Source: Bacteriovoracaceae bacterium
Lineage (GTDB): Bacteria > Bdellovibrionota > Bacteriovoracia > Bacteriovoracales > Bacteriovoracaceae
Direction of reading: 5' to 3'
NCBI GenBank assembly: GCA_018675575.1
Contig: JABGXW010000145.1
Location: 1-64,000 of the forward strand
Length of the DNA: 64,000 bases
Every line of letters starts with the position of its first letter. The stretch's first letter is position 1. Shown piece by piece: positions 8,187 to 16,915 of this stretch. Made by a program: the position numbers and the translations under genes. Below the pieces are notes generated by a model. It was not told the origin of the DNA and made no database searches. It saw only the letters and a list, made by a program, of their open reading frames with translations.

Positions 8187-10799
8187 TCACTCTTTTGTTT
8201 CAGATAATTCCATTTCTATGGAAAAGAAAGACTCTTCAGGCTTTTGCTCCAAGACTTGATAAGTAGGTGCTTGTTTTAAAGAAGTAGACAAAATGATATC
8301 ACTTTCTACAAGTTTGATTAAATCAATGTCCTTAGCAGTTCCTTTAATGAACATCGAATTAATAGGCCATCTTAAACTTTTTTGATTAGAAGATTTAAGG
8401 CCTCTTGCTTTATTTAAGACTTCTTTTGAAAGGTCTATTAATTGTTTAGATTCAATAGCGTTTTTATTCAATTCTATTGCGCAAGGCCACAATGAGCTAT
8501 GAACAAAAGGTGATTCTCCATCAAGTTTTGAAAATTCAAAATTCCATACTTCTTCGGTTACATAGGGTACGAACGGTGCAAATAATTTTATAAAAGAACG
8601 TAATGAATGTTCAAGCGTGGCTAGTGCTGATTGGCCACTTGCTTGTTCTTTTTGTTTATACGCCCTCGTTTTTGTTAATTCTAAATAGAAGTCACAAAAA
8701 TCCCAAAACGAAGATTCAGTTTGAGAAAGAGCAATTGCATAATCATATTTTTCAAAATGAGCTGTTGATTGACTAATAAGTAAATTCATTTTTCGAATCC
8801 ATGCTACATCAACTGGCTCTGTGATGAGTCCTGGCGAATTTGTTTTAAATTTGCCTTCTTTATCATACATTTGCATCAATACAAATTTAGAGGCATTAAA
8901 TATTTTTGTAGTAAGTCTTAATCCGACTTTAAAAACACTTTCATCGTAAACGGTATCGTTTCCAAGCCTCGCTTTACCGGCCCAGTATCTTAGAGCATCA
9001 GCAGAATATGTTTTTAACAAATCATCTGGAGTAACTGTATCACCTTTTGATTTACTCATTTTCTTTTTATCTGGGTTTACAACCCAGCCACTGATAGCAA
9101 TATTATGCCAAGGAATCTTATCTTCATGCATCCACGATTTTGTTATAGTGTAGAATGCCCAAGTTCTTATAATTTCGTGCGCCTGAGGTCTTAAATCCGC
9201 TGGAAATAACTTAGCATGTCTCCCATCATTTCCTTTCCAATGACTCGATATCTGTGGGCTGACTGAAGATGTTGCCCAAGTATCCATGACATCTGGATCT
9301 GCCATAAAACCATTTGGCTGTCCTCGCTGTTCTTCAGAGTAGCTTACAGGATTTGTCACTTGTGGATCTAAAGGCAATTGTTCTTTGGAAGCAAAAATAG
9401 GATTGTCGTAATCAGGCTCTCCTTGCGCATCAAGTTTGTACCAGACTGGAAATGGAACACCAAAAAATCTTTGTCTAGAAATACACCAATCTTGATTAAG
9501 CCCTTCAACCCATTGTTCGTATCTTTTGAACATGTGCTCAGGATGCCACTTCACTTTTTTACCTTGCTCTACAAGAGTATTTTTATTTTCCAAAATTTTA
9601 ATAAACCATTGTCTTGTCGAGATAAATTCTAATGGCTCATCACCTTTTTCATAAAACTTAACTATTTGTTCTGTAGGTTTTGGTTCTGCACAAAGAGAAT
9701 CTCCTAGCAACTCAACCATTTTTTTCCTTGCTTGTTTTGCATAGAGGCCAACTAGTTCTTGATAATTTGAATTTGCAACTTTAGGATTTTCTGAAGCAAA
9801 CTCTTCTTTGCCAAACTCGATCTTAACAAGCTTTCCGCCCCTTCCTATTATTTGTTTAAGAGGCAATGAAGTTGTTTTCCAAAAATCGACGTCGGCAGAG
9901 TCCCCAAAGGTACATACCATAAGAATACCAGTTCCTTTGTCTGGATCTGCATGTTCAGCTTTTAAAATGGGAACTTTTGAATGAAAAACAGGAGTAATTG
10001 CAAACTTTCCGAAAAGGTGTTGGAATCTTTCATCATCAGGATGAGCAACGACACAAATACAAGCAGCTAACAATTCCGGTCGGGTTGTAGATATAACAAG
10101 TTCTTCCCCACAATCAGTCTTGAATTTAATATCATGATAATGACCATGCTTTTCTCTATCTTCTACCTCTGCTTGTGCAACGGCAGTTTGAAATGTTGTA
10201 TCCCACATGGTTGGAGCTTTAGAACTATAAACATGGTTTTTATCAACTAAATCAAGAAATGAGTTTTGCGAAACCTTTCTGCAATGCTCATCGATAGTTG
10301 CATATTGTTGATTCCAATCAAAAGACAATCCAAGATGTTTCCATAGTCCTTCATATTTAATTTCATCACTGGCAGTTTGAATTTTACAAGCCTCTAAGAA
10401 ATTCTGTCTCGAAACTTCCTTCTGTGTTTTTTTCCCGCCTTTAGCATTTTTTGGTTTAAACTCTGGATCGTAGGGAAGTTGAGGATTACATCGAATACAA
10501 AACATTGATTGTACTCTTCTCTCTGTAGGTAAACCATTATCATCCCATCCAATAGGATAGAAAATATTTTTACCTGTCATACGCATGTAACGCGCCACAA
10601 TGTCAGTTTGTGTATAAGAAAAAACATGTCCCATATGCAGTGAACCAGAGACTGTCGGAGGAGGAGTATCAATAACATAGGTTTGTGATCTGTCGACATT
10701 TGGGTTGTATTGATAAACTGCATGCAAGGCCCATTTTTTGCCCCAATTTTCTTCACTCGTAGCATTATTATATTTTTTAGGGAGATCGCTTGCAGCCAT
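8187..10799 (-). CDS. valS: Valyl-tRNA synthetase, archaeal-like type
   Basis: Charges tRNA-Val. A class I synthetase of 870 residues with HIGH-type motif HMGH (about residue 56), a large editing domain, KMSKS (about residue 578) and an anticodon-binding domain. The segment after HMGH reads YPIGWDDNGLPTER, the form found in archaeal and Rickettsia-type ValRS, not the VGTDHAGIATQ form of the E. coli enzyme. At 870 residues it is also shorter than the 951-residue E. coli protein, and I see no long C-terminal coiled-coil arm. The gene is convergent with the crotonase gene and divergent from the receiver-domain gene. The assignment to Val is confident because PPTVSGSLHMGH is specific for this family. 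Confidence 0.95.
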   Translation of the reverse strand: MAASDLPKKYNNATSEENWGKKWALHAVYQYNPNVDRSQTYVIDTPPPTVSGSLHMGHVFSYTQTDIVARYMRMTGKNIFYPIGWDDNGLPTERRVQSMFCIRCNPQLPYDPEFKPKNAKGGKKTQKEVSRQNFLEACKIQTASDEIKYEGLWKHLGLSFDWNQQYATIDEHCRKVSQNSFLDLVDKNHVYSSKAPTMWDTTFQTAVAQAEVEDREKHGHYHDIKFKTDCGEELVISTTRPELLAACICVVAHPDDERFQHLFGKFAITPVFHSKVPILKAEHADPDKGTGILMVCTFGDSADVDFWKTTSLPLKQIIGRGGKLVKIEFGKEEFASENPKVANSNYQELVGLYAKQARKKMVELLGDSLCAEPKPTEQIVKFYEKGDEPLEFISTRQWFIKILENKNTLVEQGKKVKWHPEHMFKRYEQWVEGLNQDWCISRQRFFGVPFPVWYKLDAQGEPDYDNPIFASKEQLPLDPQVTNPVSYSEEQRGQPNGFMADPDVMDTWATSSVSPQISSHWKGNDGRHAKLFPADLRPQAHEIIRTWAFYTITKSWMHEDKIPWHNIAISGWVVNPDKKKMSKSKGDTVTPDDLLKTYSADALRYWAGKARLGNDTVYDESVFKVGLRLTTKIFNASKFVLMQMYDKEGKFKTNSPGLITEPVDVAWIRKMNLLISQSTAHFEKYDYAIALSQTESSFWDFCDFYLELTKTRAYKQKEQASGQSALATLEHSLRSFIKLFAPFVPYVTEEVWNFEFSKLDGESPFVHSSLWPCAIELNKNAIESKQLIDLSKEVLNKARGLKSSNQKSLRWPINSMFIKGTAKDIDLIKLVESDIILSTSLKQAPTYQVLEQKPEESFFSIEMELSETKE

Positions 10800-10897
10800 G
10801 TATGAGCGCCTTTTTAAGTTATTATTAATTTTTTATGAAATATAGCAAAGAATTATCGACATGACACCTATTTGGCTTCATGCTACTGGTAATAATT

Positions 10898-11323
10898 ATG
10901 GAAAATAAATTCGAAATCTTCAAAAATATAAACATTCTGGTATTGGACGATGTATCTTTCTATTACTCTCTTATTAAAGACCATTTAAAAATTCTTGGTT
11001 TTGAAGGGGCAGTTTTCAAGGCATTAGGTGTTCTCGATGGAATTGAAATATTGAAAAAACATAAAGATACGAATAAAGAAATTGACCTTATTCTCTGTGA
11101 TTTATATATGCCAGAATACAATGGTCTAGATTTTATTAAAACGGTACGTGCTTCAAAGAGTTTTGCGAAAGTTCCAATAATGGTTTTCACCGCAGAAACT
11201 GAACAGGGGCGAATAATTGAAGCAATTCAGGCCGGTGCGAATTCCTATTTGTTGAAACCTTGGGAGGCCATACAACTTAAAGAAAAGTTAATTGAATCGT
11301 TAACAGTCATTAGGCATTTGTGA
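10898..11323 (+). CDS. Single-domain response regulator (CheY-like receiver)
   Basis: A 141-residue receiver domain without an output domain. Landmarks: acidic pair in LVLDD, phosphoacceptor Asp68 in LILCDLYMP, conserved Thr in MVFTAET and Lys in YLLKPW. I prefer ATG 10898 (MENKFEIF) to the in-frame ATG at 10880, because the shorter protein begins where receiver domains normally do; neither has a strong ribosome site. Its 3' end overlaps the convergent FHA gene by 24 bp. With no sensor kinase nearby, the input and output partners are unknown. Confidence 0.88.
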   Translation: MENKFEIFKNINILVLDDVSFYYSLIKDHLKILGFEGAVFKALGVLDGIEILKKHKDTNKEIDLILCDLYMPEYNGLDFIKTVRASKSFAKVPIMVFTAETEQGRIIEAIQAGANSYLLKPWEAIQLKEKLIESLTVIRHL

Positions 11324-11815
11324 TTTTATCTTATATATTTTAACAATTGTCTTTGAAGATAGGTCCTCGAGATCTTTAAACATTTCAGTATTAGGTTCTA
11401 CTACATGCTCTTTGACTCCTTCAATATGGAGGCCAGTATGTGTGAGTTCAGGAAGACGGAGTTCAGTTCTTTTTAGTGTGTATGGTTGAACATTCTTTTT
11501 CAATTCAAGGGGAGTCATCTGAACCTTATCTAATGCGATGGTATAACTTCCTATCGAAACTTCATCCCTTAAATATATTTGTGTTAGCTGAGTGACCTTT
11601 TTACCATTTAATCGTGTCCCATTTTTACTATCAAGATCTTCGACGTAAACTTTTCCATTTACAGCAAAGATTCTCATATGTAGCCCGCTACATAGTTCGT
11701 CTTGTAACGTAATTTCCGCTTTTGAACTTCTTCCGATTCGGACATTCAAATCTCCGAGTTCGAAAGAAATCATATCTAATTCATTGGGAAATAACACTTT
11801 AACTACAATACTCAT
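11300..11815 (-). CDS. FHA-domain protein
   Basis: A 171-residue cytoplasmic protein with one FHA domain at about residues 20-100: VRIGRSS, then SGLHMRI where the usual SRxH motif stands, and DSKNGTRLNG. The Arg of the usual SRxH motif is replaced, but the Gly-Arg-Ser and Asn-Gly-Thr elements are intact, so phosphothreonine binding is plausible. The C-terminal ~70 residues (from PLELKKNV) have no recognised domain. It overlaps the 3' end of the convergent receiver-domain gene by 24 bp. Confidence 0.85.
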   Translation of the reverse strand: MSIVVKVLFPNELDMISFELGDLNVRIGRSSKAEITLQDELCSGLHMRIFAVNGKVYVEDLDSKNGTRLNGKKVTQLTQIYLRDEVSIGSYTIALDKVQMTPLELKKNVQPYTLKRTELRLPELTHTGLHIEGVKEHVVEPNTEMFKDLEDLSSKTIVKIYKIKSQMPNDC

Positions 11816-11869
11816 AGCATCCTTTAATACTTATAAATAATAGCAAGGAATTGGCAAATTTAGAAAACT

Positions 11870-12013
11870 TTATTTGTTTTTAACTCTTTTCTTGACCTCG
11901 TTTGTCTTTAAATTGATGTCAATTTTATCGACAAGAAGATTTTTAAGTCCTTTTTTCAAATAAGATTCAAGATCTTCATCAGTTGAATCAGTATTTGAAA
12001 TAACAAGAGATTT
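11870..12013 (-). pseudogene. Possible 3' remnant of a decayed gene
   Basis: In the otherwise gene-free stretch 11816-12138 the minus strand holds a 47-codon open segment ending in TAA at 11870-11872. Its translation (from KSLVISNTDSTDEDLESYL to KTNEVKKRVKNK) has a protein-like, charged composition. It has no ATG, GTG or TTG near its beginning and is closed upstream by an in-frame TAG at 12014-12016. It looks like the C-terminal end of a gene whose 5' part was lost. It could instead be chance; I do not recognise the family. The remaining ~125 bp up to the next gene hold only a TATAAT at 12128-12133. Confidence 0.3.
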
Positions 12014-12138
12014 CTATTTAATTGGGTTCATTAACTAATTGAGTCAAGCACTGGGCACCTACAACTTTCATAAGAGCATATAAATCCCTGTAAAAGCAAT
12101 AATTTATATAGAGAAGTTAATAGATGATATAATGGGCC

Positions 12139-13065
12139 ATGTCGCAATTTATTCTACTTTTCATATGCGTAAGTACCTACTTTAGCTCACCAATTAGTGT
12201 GGCAGAAGATTCATTTAATGACATGCCTCCAGGCTTGAAAGAAGCCTGGACCAATGGAACTTATGTTAAACAATACTACACTGATAGAACTACTGGAGTT
12301 GTAACTGTTTTCTCAAGGCCGGTTAAATATAGTGCTGTTGATAGAAGTAAAAAAAAAGATGAGAGTGAGTTACCTCAGAGTTTTGGGAATTCCCCAAAAT
12401 ACTTAAAAAAGTTGGGGAGTAAATCAATCTGTAAATCATCATATTCTAAGAGACCAACGTTTGAACTTCCCCCTGAAGCTTTCGGCAAGAAATGTGGGGG
12501 GAGCTATGCTAATAAAATTGCAGAACAAAAGAGAAAATCTGTTTCAAGATATAAAATAGAACAGCTTACAAGCAGCGAATACAAAAAATGGCGCAAGAAG
12601 GAATTAAAAGAGGCAATACCAGATCATAAGCTCACATGGTATGAGTTAATGAAAAGGAAGAATATAAAAGAAGAAAAACTCAACAAAATAAAGGCAAAAA
12701 TTGCTGTAGAAGAAGCCTATAAGGCAAGAAAAGCAGAACAAAAGTTAAAATCCAAACCTGTCAGAACTTACTATTCTTCCTACCCTCGCCAGTCATCATT
12801 TCAACGAGATAATAAGAAGAGATCTAAATCAGCTACTAAGAAAAATATTAGCAAACAAAAGTCTTCAACAGGAAAAATGAAAGGAAAAGTATTTGGATTT
12901 TCAAAAAAGACACCTCGCTCTTTTGGCTCGAGTGGAATTAATCGCACACCTACAGGAAATTTTTCTAGCTCACAGAGTACTTCTTCTACAAGGATGATTT
13001 ATTATTCTCCGAATAAATCTTCATCTTATGAATGGGGTCGAAACTCTAAACAGATTAAAAGGTAA
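12139..13065 (+). CDS. Hypothetical secreted basic protein
   Basis: Unrecognised 308-residue protein. Residues ~1-22 look like a signal peptide ending near SVAED, so the product should be exported. The middle is Lys/Arg-rich (KKWRKKELKEAI, KRKNIKEEKLNKIKAK) and the last ~110 residues are Ser/Lys/Tyr-rich and low in complexity. No catalytic motif is visible. There is no clear ribosome site before ATG 12139; a TATAAT ends only 5 bases upstream, so either translation is near-leaderless or the true start is further in. A hairpin with a T run (13067-13090) follows the stop and extends into the convergent PilZ gene. Confidence 0.65.
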   Translation: MSQFILLFICVSTYFSSPISVAEDSFNDMPPGLKEAWTNGTYVKQYYTDRTTGVVTVFSRPVKYSAVDRSKKKDESELPQSFGNSPKYLKKLGSKSICKSSYSKRPTFELPPEAFGKKCGGSYANKIAEQKRKSVSRYKIEQLTSSEYKKWRKKELKEAIPDHKLTWYELMKRKNIKEEKLNKIKAKIAVEEAYKARKAEQKLKSKPVRTYYSSYPRQSSFQRDNKKRSKSATKKNISKQKSSTGKMKGKVFGFSKKTPRSFGSSGINRTPTGNFSSSQSTSSTRMIYYSPNKSSSYEWGRNSKQIKR

Positions 13066-13066
13066 A

Positions 13067-13090
13067 TATCCTATGAGAGGATAGATTTTT
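13067..13090 (+). terminator. Intrinsic terminator of the 12139-13065 gene
   Basis: Perfect 6-bp stem TATCCT (13067-13072) / AGGATA (13078-13083) with a 5-base loop, followed by GA and five T's. It begins 2 bases after the TAA and overlaps the 3' end of the convergent PilZ gene. Confidence 0.5.
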
Positions 13091-13796
13091 CTTGAGTATC
13101 AAACATGATACCAACTTTGAATGAATTTTTATCCTCCATTTCTCTTATTCCTTTGATCTCTCCTCTTATTTTTCGTGCTATAGCTTTTCCATCTAATGTT
13201 TTTATAATTAACTTTTGATTTACTTCAAATTCAGAAGGGTGACTAATTAAAAATCCTGCTCCCGTTTGAGACATATCATATAATGGATATTCTATAACTC
13301 TCTCCATAGGGTCAATTGCTCTTTGAATGCCGATTCTTTTTGAGATTTTTGCTTGAACTCTTGGTGCTTGCCTTAGGTGTTTATTTGCAAGTTCATCTTC
13401 AGCAGGAAGAAGGTTCCAACTATTAACAATCTCTTGTGTCAGAAGAAATATTTCTTTAGGAGAATTGAGCATCATTTGATAACTTTCAAGTCTTTTGATT
13501 GCGCATTGAAAATAGATGAGGCTTGTTGGCGATAGTATATTTACACTTTGCTCTGGTTTTAAGTTTAATATATGTTGCTCTATCGACCTAAACTCAATAT
13601 GTCTGCTTTTTATATTCTCTTTAATGAGTTTTGCAAAATGAATAATAGGCTTTTCATTTTTATTCAATGAATCTTGCCATAACCAAATTTTGTCATGGTC
13701 ATAAAATTGCCTAATGTACCTCTCTATATCCTGAGTATTAAAAACTCTATGACTATTTAATAATCGTTTCATGAAAATCCTTGTAATAAGACTCAT
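13071..13796 (-). CDS. PilZ-domain protein (predicted c-di-GMP effector)
   Basis: A 241-residue protein with a C-terminal PilZ domain at about residues 140-235. The c-di-GMP-binding landmarks are present: RQAPR (an RxxxR motif) and YDMSQTGAGF (a DxSxxG motif). The N-terminal ~140 residues are helical and have no named domain. Two starts are possible: ATG 13796, whose Shine-Dalgarno (AGAGG) sits inside the hairpin downstream of sodB, or ATG 13772 (MKRLLNSHRVF) with AAGGA seven bases upstream. It follows sodB on the same strand and is convergent with the 12139 gene. The regulated process is unknown. Confidence 0.82.
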   Translation of the reverse strand: MSLITRIFMKRLLNSHRVFNTQDIERYIRQFYDHDKIWLWQDSLNKNEKPIIHFAKLIKENIKSRHIEFRSIEQHILNLKPEQSVNILSPTSLIYFQCAIKRLESYQMMLNSPKEIFLLTQEIVNSWNLLPAEDELANKHLRQAPRVQAKISKRIGIQRAIDPMERVIEYPLYDMSQTGAGFLISHPSEFEVNQKLIIKTLDGKAIARKIRGEIKGIREMEDKNSFKVGIMFDTQEKSILS

Positions 13797-13818
13797 AAAA
13801 AGACCTCTACTTTAGAGG
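13797..13818 (-). terminator. sodB terminator overlapping the PilZ ribosome site
   Basis: On the minus strand a 6-bp stem (CCTCTA 13804-13809 / TAGAGG 13813-13818, 3-base loop) is followed by a run of five T's (13801-13797) after sodB. The promoter-distal arm also supplies AGAGG, the ribosome site for the PilZ ATG at 13796, so the element may both end sodB transcripts and mask the next start. Confidence 0.45.
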
Positions 13819-13845
13819 CCCTTGTTATATCGATTTAAATATAAT

Positions 13846-14421
13846 CTACAGATTTGAATTCACGAAATCCCAATTAACTAAATTCCAAAATGCTTCTATA
13901 TATTTAGGTCTAGCGTTTCTATAATCAATATAATAAGCATGTTCCCATACATCAATAGTCATTAAAGCTGTTAAACCTTGAGTCATAGGAGTTTGTGCAT
14001 CATCTGTGTTGACAATACTGAGCTCTCCACTTGAATCTTTAACCAACCAAGTCCAGCCTGCACCAAAATTTGCAGCTGCCGAATCGGAAAATGCAGTTTT
14101 GAATTCGTCAAAAGATCCCCATTTCCCATCAATCACTTGGGCTATTGTTCCAGTAGGACTTCCGCCTGCATTTGGACTTAGGCAGTTCCAGTAAAAACTA
14201 TGGTTCCATACTTGAGCAGCATAGTTAAAAATACCACCTTTTGCACCTTTAATTATTTCTTCAAGGCTTGAATTTTCAAACTCCGTACCCTTAATGCCTA
14301 TATTTAATCTTGTGACATCAGCATTATGATGTTTACCGTAGTGATATTCTAAGGTTTCTGGTGAAATATGGGGTACTAATGCATCGTTTGACCATGGTAG
14401 TTCTGGTAATTTATGAGTCAT
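13846..14421 (-). CDS. sodB: Superoxide dismutase, iron type
   Basis: Cytoplasmic Fe-superoxide dismutase converting superoxide to oxygen and peroxide. Length 191 residues, as usual. Metal ligands fit the family pattern: His in YHYGKHH, His in NHSFYWNC, Asp and His in DVWEHAYYIDYRN. The AAQVWNHSFYW segment places the active-site Gln where Fe-type enzymes have it; the metal preference is inferred from this. A structured, relatively GC-rich leader (14480-14580) lies upstream and a hairpin terminator downstream. Confidence 0.95.
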   Translation of the reverse strand: MTHKLPELPWSNDALVPHISPETLEYHYGKHHNADVTRLNIGIKGTEFENSSLEEIIKGAKGGIFNYAAQVWNHSFYWNCLSPNAGGSPTGTIAQVIDGKWGSFDEFKTAFSDSAAANFGAGWTWLVKDSSGELSIVNTDDAQTPMTQGLTALMTIDVWEHAYYIDYRNARPKYIEAFWNLVNWDFVNSNL

Positions 14422-14479
14422 TGTTTTACCTTTTGTTATGAAGGTTAGTTAAAGTTCGCTTAGTTTATATTCAATTGTT

Positions 14480-14580
14480 CAGCTCCTGCAAGCTTGTTCT
14501 GTCCATTCGGCTAACTCAATAGTTGATCGCGTTCCTCGGGCAGCCGGTGCGTTTATTTATTAATCAGAAATACGTGCCGA
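14480..14580 (-). other. GC-rich structured intergenic segment upstream of sodB
   Basis: The 216-bp gap between sodB and the divergent HExxH gene holds an island clearly richer in G+C than its surroundings. On the minus strand CGGCT near 14550 can pair with AGCCG near 14513, with a smaller TCAA/TTGA stem inside. It would lie in the sodB 5' leader. I recognise no Rfam family; it could be a leader element, a small RNA or a remnant. Confidence 0.25.
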
Positions 14581-14637
14581 GTAAAAATATACGGCAATAT
14601 TTTCTATATAAATACGAAAAATTGTCGATAAGCTGTT

Positions 14638-15603
14638 ATGAAATTGCATATCATGATTTTCATTTTATTTAACTGTTCAATAGTTTACTGTGGGACATTT
14701 AATCAATTCAAGAAAAAAGTTATCGATATTGATAGTTATTCATTTGCTCCAACTAAAAGATGGGTCACAATTAATAAGGATGAAACTAAAAGTATTGAGA
14801 GATTGATTTCTCTGCTTAAAAAATCGAAAACAGGCCGAAAGATATTAATAAAGTCCAGCAAAAAAGCTTTAGAAGAAGGTAAGCTTTTGGTTCACTTATT
14901 TAAGGCAGGAGAGGGAAGTTTGCTGGATACAACACTCGTAAGAAGATTTTCTCGAAGCAACCCTGATCAAATTATGTATGAGAATAAATCTACAATTTAT
15001 ATTAATAAAGAGCATACTATTTTGAATGCCGTTCTAGATATGGCACATGAATTAACTCATTTTACTTTTAGAAAACCGTTTAATCCTTATGTTGGAAACT
15101 TTACTCCTGATCAATTTGTTAAATCTACAGTTGAGGGTCTAGGTGGAGAAGTTGATGCTTACTTAATAGAATGTAGAGTTCTATATGAACTATTTCCAAC
15201 TAGTGCACGCTCAGTTTCAAACTGTGAAAAAGTTCGAGATTCAAAAACAGGTAAGTTTTCTAAGAAACTAGGGGTAAAGCAATTTTATAAGGTGGGGCGT
15301 CACGTTAGAACATATATGGAAGAGCTTTCTTTTTTTAAGTTATCGTCAAATAAATTTCCTTACCTGAGTAGTCGAACAGCAACATTTATATCTTCTGCCT
15401 GGGGATTACCTTACCCATTGGCCGCATTAAAAGAGTATAAGACAATTATGGGTAAAGTGTGTCATAATGATCACAAAAGATTAGTTCTTATGAAAGGAAA
15501 TGTCTCGAGGGCCCCTGCAAGTATGTTACAAGGAGAAAGCTCGAAAAAGCGCTATGATTCTTTTAGCAAAAATTATCACAACCGATGCCAACAATTTATT
15601 TAA
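14638..15603 (+). CDS. Predicted secreted HExxH zinc-peptidase-like protein
   Basis: A 321-residue protein I cannot place in a named family. An N-terminal hydrophobic segment (about 5-18, ending near YCG) suggests export. Residues 137-141 are HELTH, a zinc-metallopeptidase HExxH motif in the helical context DMAHELTHF. About 30 residues later LGGEVDAYLIE supplies a candidate third ligand (Glu), as in gluzincins. The C-terminal half has no recognised domain. Seen: the motif and the signal-like N-terminus. Inferred: peptidase activity in the periplasm or outside the cell. It stands alone between sodB and the nuo genes. Confidence 0.7.
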   Translation: MKLHIMIFILFNCSIVYCGTFNQFKKKVIDIDSYSFAPTKRWVTINKDETKSIERLISLLKKSKTGRKILIKSSKKALEEGKLLVHLFKAGEGSLLDTTLVRRFSRSNPDQIMYENKSTIYINKEHTILNAVLDMAHELTHFTFRKPFNPYVGNFTPDQFVKSTVEGLGGEVDAYLIECRVLYELFPTSARSVSNCEKVRDSKTGKFSKKLGVKQFYKVGRHVRTYMEELSFFKLSSNKFPYLSSRTATFISSAWGLPYPLAALKEYKTIMGKVCHNDHKRLVLMKGNVSRAPASMLQGESSKKRYDSFSKNYHNRCQQFI

Positions 15604-15695
15604 AATAAACTGAACCTTTTTCTTCAACTTTGACTATCGTTGTCATGTAGAACAAAAAGCTATTTTATTTTATCGTATATCTATGGCGCATCTTA

Positions 15696-15724
15696 TTGAC
15701 GATAACAGACTAGAAATGTAAAAA
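15696..15724 (+). promoter_or_regulatory. Candidate sigma-70 promoter of the nuoBCDI operon
   Basis: TTGACG (15696-15701), a 17-base spacer and TAAAAA (15719-15724), about 70 bp before nuoB. The -35 matches the consensus at five of six positions and the -10 at four of six. nuoB itself has a strong GAGGAG ribosome site. Confidence 0.4.
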
Positions 15725-15793
15725 TATGACATACTTGGAAAGGACAATTTTAGTGTGTAATGGGTTTAGAAATAAATTCCATGAGGAGATATC

Positions 15794-16276
15794 ATGCAGG
15801 ATAATATTGCATTAGTAGCACTTGACGATTTTTTAAATTGGGGTCGAAAAAACTCTATCTGGCCTATGACCTTTGGTCTCGCTTGTTGTGCAATTGAAAT
15901 GATGGCCACAGGTGCTTCGAAATATGACTTAGAACGTTTCGGTTGTGGTGCATTTATGGCCACTCCTCGTCGTGCAGATTTAATGATTGTAGCTGGAACA
16001 GTAACTCTAAAAATGGCATCAAGAATTCAAACTCTTTATGAACAAATGCCAGAGCCAAAATATGTACTCTCGATGGGGTCATGTGCCAATAAGGGAGGTC
16101 CTTATTGGGAAGCCGGATACCATGTTTTAAAGGGAGTAGATGAAATTGTTCCTGTCGATGTCTATGTTCCTGGTTGTCCGCCAAGACCTGAAGCGTTAAT
16201 TGAAGGGATTATGACTCTTCAAAAGAAAATTGCAAATGAAAGAATGCTTAAAGACAAGTGGGTGAAAAATGCATAA
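15794..16276 (+). CDS. nuoB: NADH-quinone oxidoreductase subunit B
   Basis: Complex I connecting subunit carrying iron-sulphur cluster N2, next to the quinone site. 160 residues, the usual length. Cluster cysteines are visible in [10 protein letters not shown] (about residues 32-33), [10 protein letters not shown] and [12 protein letters not shown]. The ATG at 15794 follows GAGGAGATATC. It overlaps nuoC by 8 bp, opening a four-gene operon B-C-D-I. Confidence 0.96.
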   Translation: MQDNIALVALDDFLNWGRKNSIWPMTFGLACCAIEMMATGASKYDLERFGCGAFMATPRRADLMIVAGTVTLKMASRIQTLYEQMPEPKYVLSMGSCANKGGPYWEAGYHVLKGVDEIVPVDVYVPGCPPRPEALIEGIMTLQKKIANERMLKDKWVKNA

Positions 16277-16892
16277 TGAATTAGCTCAATTAATAAACTC
16301 AAATGTATCTGGATCAAATGCAGAACATGTTGCGAGAGAAAATGGAGATGATGTTTTATTTATTTCTAGTGAACATATTTTAAGAGTATGTACTTTTCTA
16401 AAATCAGCTCAAGGATATGAGTTTAATGTACTTCAAGTTGTTACTGGCTGTGATTACACAGACAGAATTGAAGTTAGTTATATTCTTGCTAGTTTTATTA
16501 ATAATTTAGAATTAATTTTAAAAACAAAACTGTTAAAAGAAAATAAAGATCATACACCTGAATTAGAGTCTGTTTGTTCTGTTTGGGAAGCTGCAAATTA
16601 TCAAGAGAGGGAATGTTTTGATATGCTAGGTGTTTGTTTCAAAAATCATCCTGATCCAAGACGAATTTTATGCCCTGATGATTGGGAAGGTTACCCCCTT
16701 AGAAAAGACTATGTTCCAGCTGAAAAATATAATGGAATGGTAATCAACCCAGAACATAAAATTAATAGGGAAGAAATTTTCTTTGGCGAAAAGCTTAAAA
16801 GAGAAGCAGTTGATCCTAAAAAGATCTCCTATAGTTGGAAAAAACCAGAATATTTTCCTGACGGAGTTCCTGAATCTACTGAATCTGAATAA
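16269..16892 (+). CDS. nuoC: NADH-quinone oxidoreductase subunit C
   Basis: Peripheral-arm subunit of complex I, 207 residues, separate from nuoD (not the fused NuoCD of E. coli). The family signature is visible as [20 protein letters not shown] followed by YPLRKDYVP. It overlaps nuoB by 8 bp and is followed by nuoD after 23 bp. The C-terminal tail after KRE is short and charged. Confidence 0.95.
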   Translation: MHNELAQLINSNVSGSNAEHVARENGDDVLFISSEHILRVCTFLKSAQGYEFNVLQVVTGCDYTDRIEVSYILASFINNLELILKTKLLKENKDHTPELESVCSVWEAANYQERECFDMLGVCFKNHPDPRRILCPDDWEGYPLRKDYVPAEKYNGMVINPEHKINREEIFFGEKLKREAVDPKKISYSWKKPEYFPDGVPESTESE

Positions 16893-16915
16893 TTAAAATA
16901 CAAGGTAATTAAGTT

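Noticed and set aside
12128-12133. TATAAT as the promoter -10 of the 12139 gene
   Set aside because: It ends 5 bases before the ATG, which would make the mRNA practically leaderless; without a start-site map it is not listed as a promoter.
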